A DNA stretch of 6,616 nucleotides from an uncultured Lachnospiraceae bacterium. GTDB lineage: Bacteria; Bacillota; Clostridia; Lachnospirales; Lachnospiraceae. The notes beneath the pieces were generated by a model that saw nothing but the letters and a program-made list of their open reading frames with translations, had not been told where the DNA came from and did no database searches. The stretch covers positions 1 to 6,616 of the forward strand of contig CALZMS010000052.1 of NCBI GenBank assembly GCA_945788595.1, in the 5' to 3' direction. A program made the translations under genes and the position numbers. This document shows positions 3,420-6,616 of this stretch, one piece after another. Positions within the stretch are counted from its first letter, which is position 1. Every line of letters begins with the position of its first letter.

Positions 3420-6038
3420 ATGAATTACGGCAAAAAAGGTTTACAATCCAGCCGCAAAAAGCTTTCCTCCCATGGAGATAAGCTGGAGCATGCTTTCGGC
3501 ATAAACATTTTGAGAGTTCTTCTTGTTTCTCTTATTTTTCTTTTTGTTTGTACAGTAAGCCTGGGCATCGGCGTTTTTAAAGGCATTCTGGCTTCTACCC
3601 CTGATGTCAGTGAGGCCAACATCATCCCCGTCGGCTATGCTACCTATATGTATGATGCCGAGGGAAATATGATGCAGAAACTGACCGGTTCCAACGCAAA
3701 TCGTGTGGCAGTTTCCATCAATGATATTCCCCTGAATATGCAGCACGCTATTGTCGCTATTGAGGATGAACGTTTTTATGAACATAACGGCATTGACATC
3801 AAAGGTATTCTCCGTGCCGGAGTCAACGGTGTCGGTCGTATTCTTACCGGACGTACACCCAATGAAGGAGCCAGCACACTGACCCAACAGCTTCTCAAGA
3901 ACAATATCTTTACCACCTGGACGCAGGAAAACAGACTGGATCGTGTCAAAAGAAAAATACAGGAACAGAGTCTTGCCCTGCAGCTAGAAGCCACTCTGAC
4001 TGAAGAAGGCAAAGATACCAAAAGTGTTATTCTGGAGAATTATCTGAATACCATCAATTTGGGAGCCGGCACCTATGGTGTACAGACAGCTTCCTATAAA
4101 TATTTTGACAAAAGTGTATCCGAGCTGACCCTTTCCGAATGTGCGGTTCTGGCTGCTATACCGCAGAACCCTACGGCTTTTAATCCTATTAATAATCCGG
4201 ATAAAAATGCCGAAAGAAGAGCAAAAGTGCTCAAAAATATGCTTGATCAGGGATATATATCGGAAACAGACTATAAAGAGGCCCTGGCCGATCCGGTATA
4301 CGACCGTATTGCCAAAGCTCAGGAAAAGCAGGAAAACAAAACCAATGTTTACTCCTACTTTGTGGACGCTGTGATCAAACAGGTCATGAATGATCTGCAG
4401 ACGCAGAAAGGCTACACAGAGACACAGGCCTCCAATGCTCTTTACAGCGGCGGTCTTCGTATTTATACCACTCAGGATCCTTCCATTCAGAGTATTGTGG
4501 ACGAAGAATACAGCGACCCGTCCAACTTCCCGACGAACTCCAAAGTCGGTTTAAACTGGGCATTAACCATCACAAAAGCTGACGGAACGCAGCAGAATTA
4601 CAGTAAAGAGATGCTTCGCCTGTATTTCAGAGACACAGAAGATAAAAATTTTGAACTGCTGTTTGACTCAGAAGAAGAAGCTCAGTCTTATGTAGATAAA
4701 TACAAAGCCCATATTCTGGCTGAGGAAGCCGGTTCTGAGATACTGGCCGAGCGAATCTCCTTTACCCTGGAGCCCCAGTCCAGTATGACCATCATGGACC
4801 AGAAAACCGGTTATGTTAAAGCGATAATCGGCGGCCGTGGTGAAAAGACAGCCAGTCTTACTTTAAACCGCGCCACAGATTCCACCAGACAGCCCGGTTC
4901 TACTTTTAAGATCGTATCCACCTACGCCACAGCTCTGGAGCAGGGCCAGACACTAGCTACAGTATATAAAGATGAAAAATACGAATACGAAGACGGCACG
5001 CAGGTCAGAAATGCCAGCGGTCGTTATCTCGGAAACATTACGATCCGCAAAGCGATCGAACAGTCTGTCAATGTTGTTGCTGTAAAAACCCTGACAGAAG
5101 TAACGCCCCGCGCCGGATACGATCAGTTACTGAATTTCGGTTTCACTACGCTTGTAGACAGCGAAGAGATCAACGGTAAAGTATACACAGATATCAGTCA
5201 GCCTCTGGCCCTTGGCGGTATCACACACGGTATTACCAATCTGGAGCTTACAGCGGCCTATGCGTCTCTGGCAAACGGTGGTATATATAATGCACCCACC
5301 TTCTATACAACAGTTACTGATTCTGAAGGTAATATTATTCTGGAGAGTCAGCCGGATACACACGAAACCGTAAAAGACAGCACTGCCTATCTGCTTACCA
5401 GCGCCATGAAAGACGTTGTCACCAAGGGTACCGGTACAGCTCTGAGGCTCGGAAAAATGCCGGTAGCCGGCAAAACAGGAACCACATCGGATTACAACGA
5501 CGTTTGGTTTGCCGGATACACACCATATTATACGGCTTCTGTCTGGGCAGGTTATGACGGTAACCAGAAGCTGGCCAAAAGCGGTACATACCGTACGTAC
5601 CACAAAACCTTATGGCAAAAGATCATGAAACGAATTCATGAGGATCTCCCTGCCATTGATTTTGAAATACCATCCAGTGTGGAAAAAGCTACGATATGCT
5701 CCAAAACCGGATTACGGGCAGGAGAGCACTGTGAAACCATCACAGAATATTTTGCTCAATCTACCATCCCCTCAAAACGATGCACAACATGTGATAAAGA
5801 ATGGGAAGAAGAACAGGAACGTATCCGTCTGGAAGAAGAGGAAAAAGCTGCCCAGGAAGCAGCTGAAAAGGCGGCTCAGGAAGCAGCTGAAAAGGCGGCT
5901 CAGGAAGCAGCTGAAAAGGCGGCTCAGGAAGCAGCTGAAAAAGCTGAGCAGGAAGCAGCTCAGACAGGTAGTCAGCCTTCAGGCTCACAAGGATCTCAGC
6001 CTGCCGGAAACAGCCAGCCGCAGACTCCTGCACAATAA
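3420..6038 (+). CDS. Bifunctional class A penicillin-binding protein (PBP1A-like)
   Basis: The product is an 872-aa class A penicillin-binding protein that polymerises lipid II and cross-links peptidoglycan outside the membrane. A basic cytoplasmic tail (1-27) precedes a signal-anchor helix at about 29-57. The GT51 glycosyltransferase (about 85-285) shows EDERFYEHNGID at 115-126 with catalytic Glu115, GASTLTQQLLKN at 150-161, KRKIQEQSLALQLE at 177-190, and ILENYLNTINLG at 204-215. A linker region of about 165 residues follows. The transpeptidase (about 452-740) has STFK at 494-497 (nucleophile Ser494), SVN at 549-551 and KTGT at 685-688. After it comes a segment with four cysteines (760, 771, 788, 791). 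The end is a charged helical tail made of AAQEAAEK repeats and a Ser/Gln/Pro/Gly end. All catalytic motifs are intact, so the protein should be active. It is transcribed alone and ends at the terminator at 6087-6141. Confidence 0.96.
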   Translation: MNYGKKGLQSSRKKLSSHGDKLEHAFGINILRVLLVSLIFLFVCTVSLGIGVFKGILASTPDVSEANIIPVGYATYMYDAEGNMMQKLTGSNANRVAVSINDIPLNMQHAIVAIEDERFYEHNGIDIKGILRAGVNGVGRILTGRTPNEGASTLTQQLLKNNIFTTWTQENRLDRVKRKIQEQSLALQLEATLTEEGKDTKSVILENYLNTINLGAGTYGVQTASYKYFDKSVSELTLSECAVLAAIPQNPTAFNPINNPDKNAERRAKVLKNMLDQGYISETDYKEALADPVYDRIAKAQEKQENKTNVYSYFVDAVIKQVMNDLQTQKGYTETQASNALYSGGLRIYTTQDPSIQSIVDEEYSDPSNFPTNSKVGLNWALTITKADGTQQNYSKEMLRLYFRDTEDKNFELLFDSEEEAQSYVDKYKAHILAEEAGSEILAERISFTLEPQSSMTIMDQKTGYVKAIIGGRGEKTASLTLNRATDSTRQPGSTFKIVSTYATALEQGQTLATVYKDEKYEYEDGTQVRNASGRYLGNITIRKAIEQSVNVVAVKTLTEVTPRAGYDQLLNFGFTTLVDSEEINGKVYTDISQPLALGGITHGITNLELTAAYASLANGGIYNAPTFYTTVTDSEGNIILESQPDTHETVKDSTAYLLTSAMKDVVTKGTGTALRLGKMPVAGKTGTTSDYNDVWFAGYTPYYTASVWAGYDGNQKLAKSGTYRTYHKTLWQKIMKRIHEDLPAIDFEIPSSVEKATICSKTGLRAGEHCETITEYFAQSTIPSKRCTTCDKEWEEEQERIRLEEEEKAAQEAAEKAAQEAAEKAAQEAAEKAAQEAAEKAEQEAAQTGSQPSGSQGSQPAGNSQPQTPAQ
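5847..5960 (+). repeat. 24-bp in-frame tandem repeat, about 4.75 copies
   Basis: Four units (5847-5870, 5871-5894, 5895-5918, 5919-5942) are followed by an 18-bp diverged partial unit (5943-5960). Units 2 and 3 are identical, unit 4 differs at its last base, and unit 1 differs at three bases near its start. Each unit encodes AAQEAAEK (residues 810-841). Copy-number change by slippage would keep the frame and alter only tail length. Confidence 0.95.
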
Positions 6039-6086
6039 CTTTTATCTTCTCCTGTAAGAGCAATAGCATCAGTTCTTTGATATGAA

Positions 6087-6141
6087 ACAATAAAATCCCG
6101 GAACGGATCTTTTATGAGAATCCGTTCCGGGATTTTATTGT
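6087..6141. terminator. Bidirectional intrinsic terminator
   Basis: A 22-bp perfect inverted repeat (6087-6108 with 6120-6141) surrounds an 11-nt loop. The core is CCCGGAACGG. An A-rich flank (AATAAAA) on the left and TTTTATT on the right mean each strand's RNA ends in a U-rich stretch. It lies 48 nt after the penicillin-binding protein stop and 62 nt beyond the stop of the convergent kinase gene, so it should serve both. Confidence 0.93.
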
Positions 6142-6203
6142 CAGAAATTTCAACAAATGCTTCAGCAGACCATTTTTGTTTTACACTACCGCGGGCGAAA
6201 AGC

Positions 6204-6616
6204 TCAGTCTAACAGCATTTTGGCCGATCCGAAAATACCGGCATCATTTCCAAGCTCTGCCAGTACGATCTGTGTATCTTTACATGCCGGGAAACAATAG
6301 GTTTCATATGCAGAACTTACAGCATCGATCAGAGGCTGTCCGGCCTTGGAAACACCGCCGCCGATTACAAATTTCTCCGGATCGATCGTAGCAGCGATCA
6401 TTGCCATGGCGCGTCCCAGATAATCCGCCATGCGTTTTACCACCACTCTGGCCAGCGGATCTCCTTTTCCGTAGGCATCAAAAACATCTTTGGCTGTAAC
6501 AGTAGCCGCATCCAGCATGGAGGGCATCTCGTTCTTCACCAGTTCTTCTTTTGCCAGACGAACAATACCAGTGGCCGAGGTCTTCTGTTCCAGGCAGCCA
6601 TGATTGCCGCAGTTGC
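6204..6616 (-). CDS. ROK-family sugar kinase, probably glucokinase, C-terminal part (runs off right edge)
   Basis: This is the C-terminal 136 residues of a ROK-family kinase, most likely the ROK glucokinase that phosphorylates glucose with ATP at the entry to glycolysis. Reading leftward from the right edge, the frame opens with NCGNHGCLEQKTSATGIVRL. This contains the CGNxGCxE zinc-binding signature of ROK proteins. Further on, DPEKFVIGGGVSKAG is the conserved ROK glycine-rich segment, and the protein ends IFGSAKMLLD. An in-frame GTG at 6539 is not the start, because the conserved zinc motif lies upstream of it. Roughly 180 N-terminal residues, including the phosphate-binding loop and catalytic Asp, are outside the window. 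Substrate specificity (glucose versus N-acetylmannosamine or others) is inferred from the clostridial glucokinase-like sequence and is less certain than the family. Confidence 0.9.
   Translation of the reverse strand, partial: NCGNHGCLEQKTSATGIVRLAKEELVKNEMPSMLDAATVTAKDVFDAYGKGDPLARVVVKRMADYLGRAMAMIAATIDPEKFVIGGGVSKAGQPLIDAVSSAYETYCFPACKDTQIVLAELGNDAGIFGSAKMLLD

Noticed and set aside
5127..5603. 158-codon minus-strand open frame inside the transpeptidase domain region.
   Set aside because: Antisense to the conserved SVN-KTGT coding region, with no ribosome binding site or domain features.
6142..6203. Short gap between the terminator and the kinase stop checked for a small RNA or second terminator.
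   Set aside because: Only a CCGCGG palindrome and a T-run are visible. No stable stem-loop or promoter could be supported.

Overview
The window looks like ordinary chromosomal housekeeping DNA from a low-to-moderate GC Firmicute. It is most likely a gut-type member of Clostridia, probably Lachnospiraceae. The reasons are strong AGGAGG-type ribosome binding sites, sigma-A-like promoters with TGn extended -10 elements, a clostridial class A penicillin-binding protein with a cysteine-bearing segment and a low-complexity tail, and a ROK-type glucokinase. The family placement is an inference from protein style. No mobile element, CRISPR array, rRNA or tRNA gene was found, and nothing suggests recent transfer.

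Positions 1-1811 (minus strand) carry a tRNA-related operon read leftward: tsaE, tsaB, rimI, then the first 32 codons of rnz (RNase Z), which runs off the left edge. tsaE and tsaB are 5 nt apart, and tsaB and rimI overlap by 4 nt (ATGA). rimI and rnz are separated by 112 nt. TsaB and TsaE are partners in making t6A37 on ANN-decoding tRNAs. RNase Z trims tRNA 3' ends. The TsaD catalytic subunit is not in the window.

Positions 1812-2095 are a divergent control region. A minus-strand promoter (TTGAGT-17-TATACT) serves tsaE and a plus-strand promoter (TTGCGT-17-TATACT) serves a cyclophilin gene. Both predicted leaders, about 90 and 113 nt, contain several stem-loops. The cyclophilin leader has a possible alternative pairing over its Shine-Dalgarno.

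Positions 2096-3285 hold the cyclophilin peptidylprolyl isomerase (plus) and a YigZ/IMPACT-family protein (minus). They converge, and their stop codons overlap in a TTAA at 2611-2614 that lies inside a stem-loop. Positions 3286-3419 are a second divergent promoter region, for yigZ (minus) and for the penicillin-binding protein gene (plus).

Positions 3420-6038 encode a bifunctional class A penicillin-binding protein of 872 aa. It has a membrane anchor, a GT51 glycosyltransferase, a transpeptidase, and an Ala/Glu/Gln/Lys tail built from a 24-bp tandem repeat. Positions 6087-6141 are a 22-bp perfect-stem bidirectional terminator. Positions 6204-6616 hold the C-terminal part of a ROK-family sugar kinase (minus), whose N-terminus lies beyond the right edge.

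I saw no clear new system. The best candidates for a second look are the structured leaders at 1812-2095, the hairpin across the convergent stops, and the in-frame repeat in the penicillin-binding protein tail.
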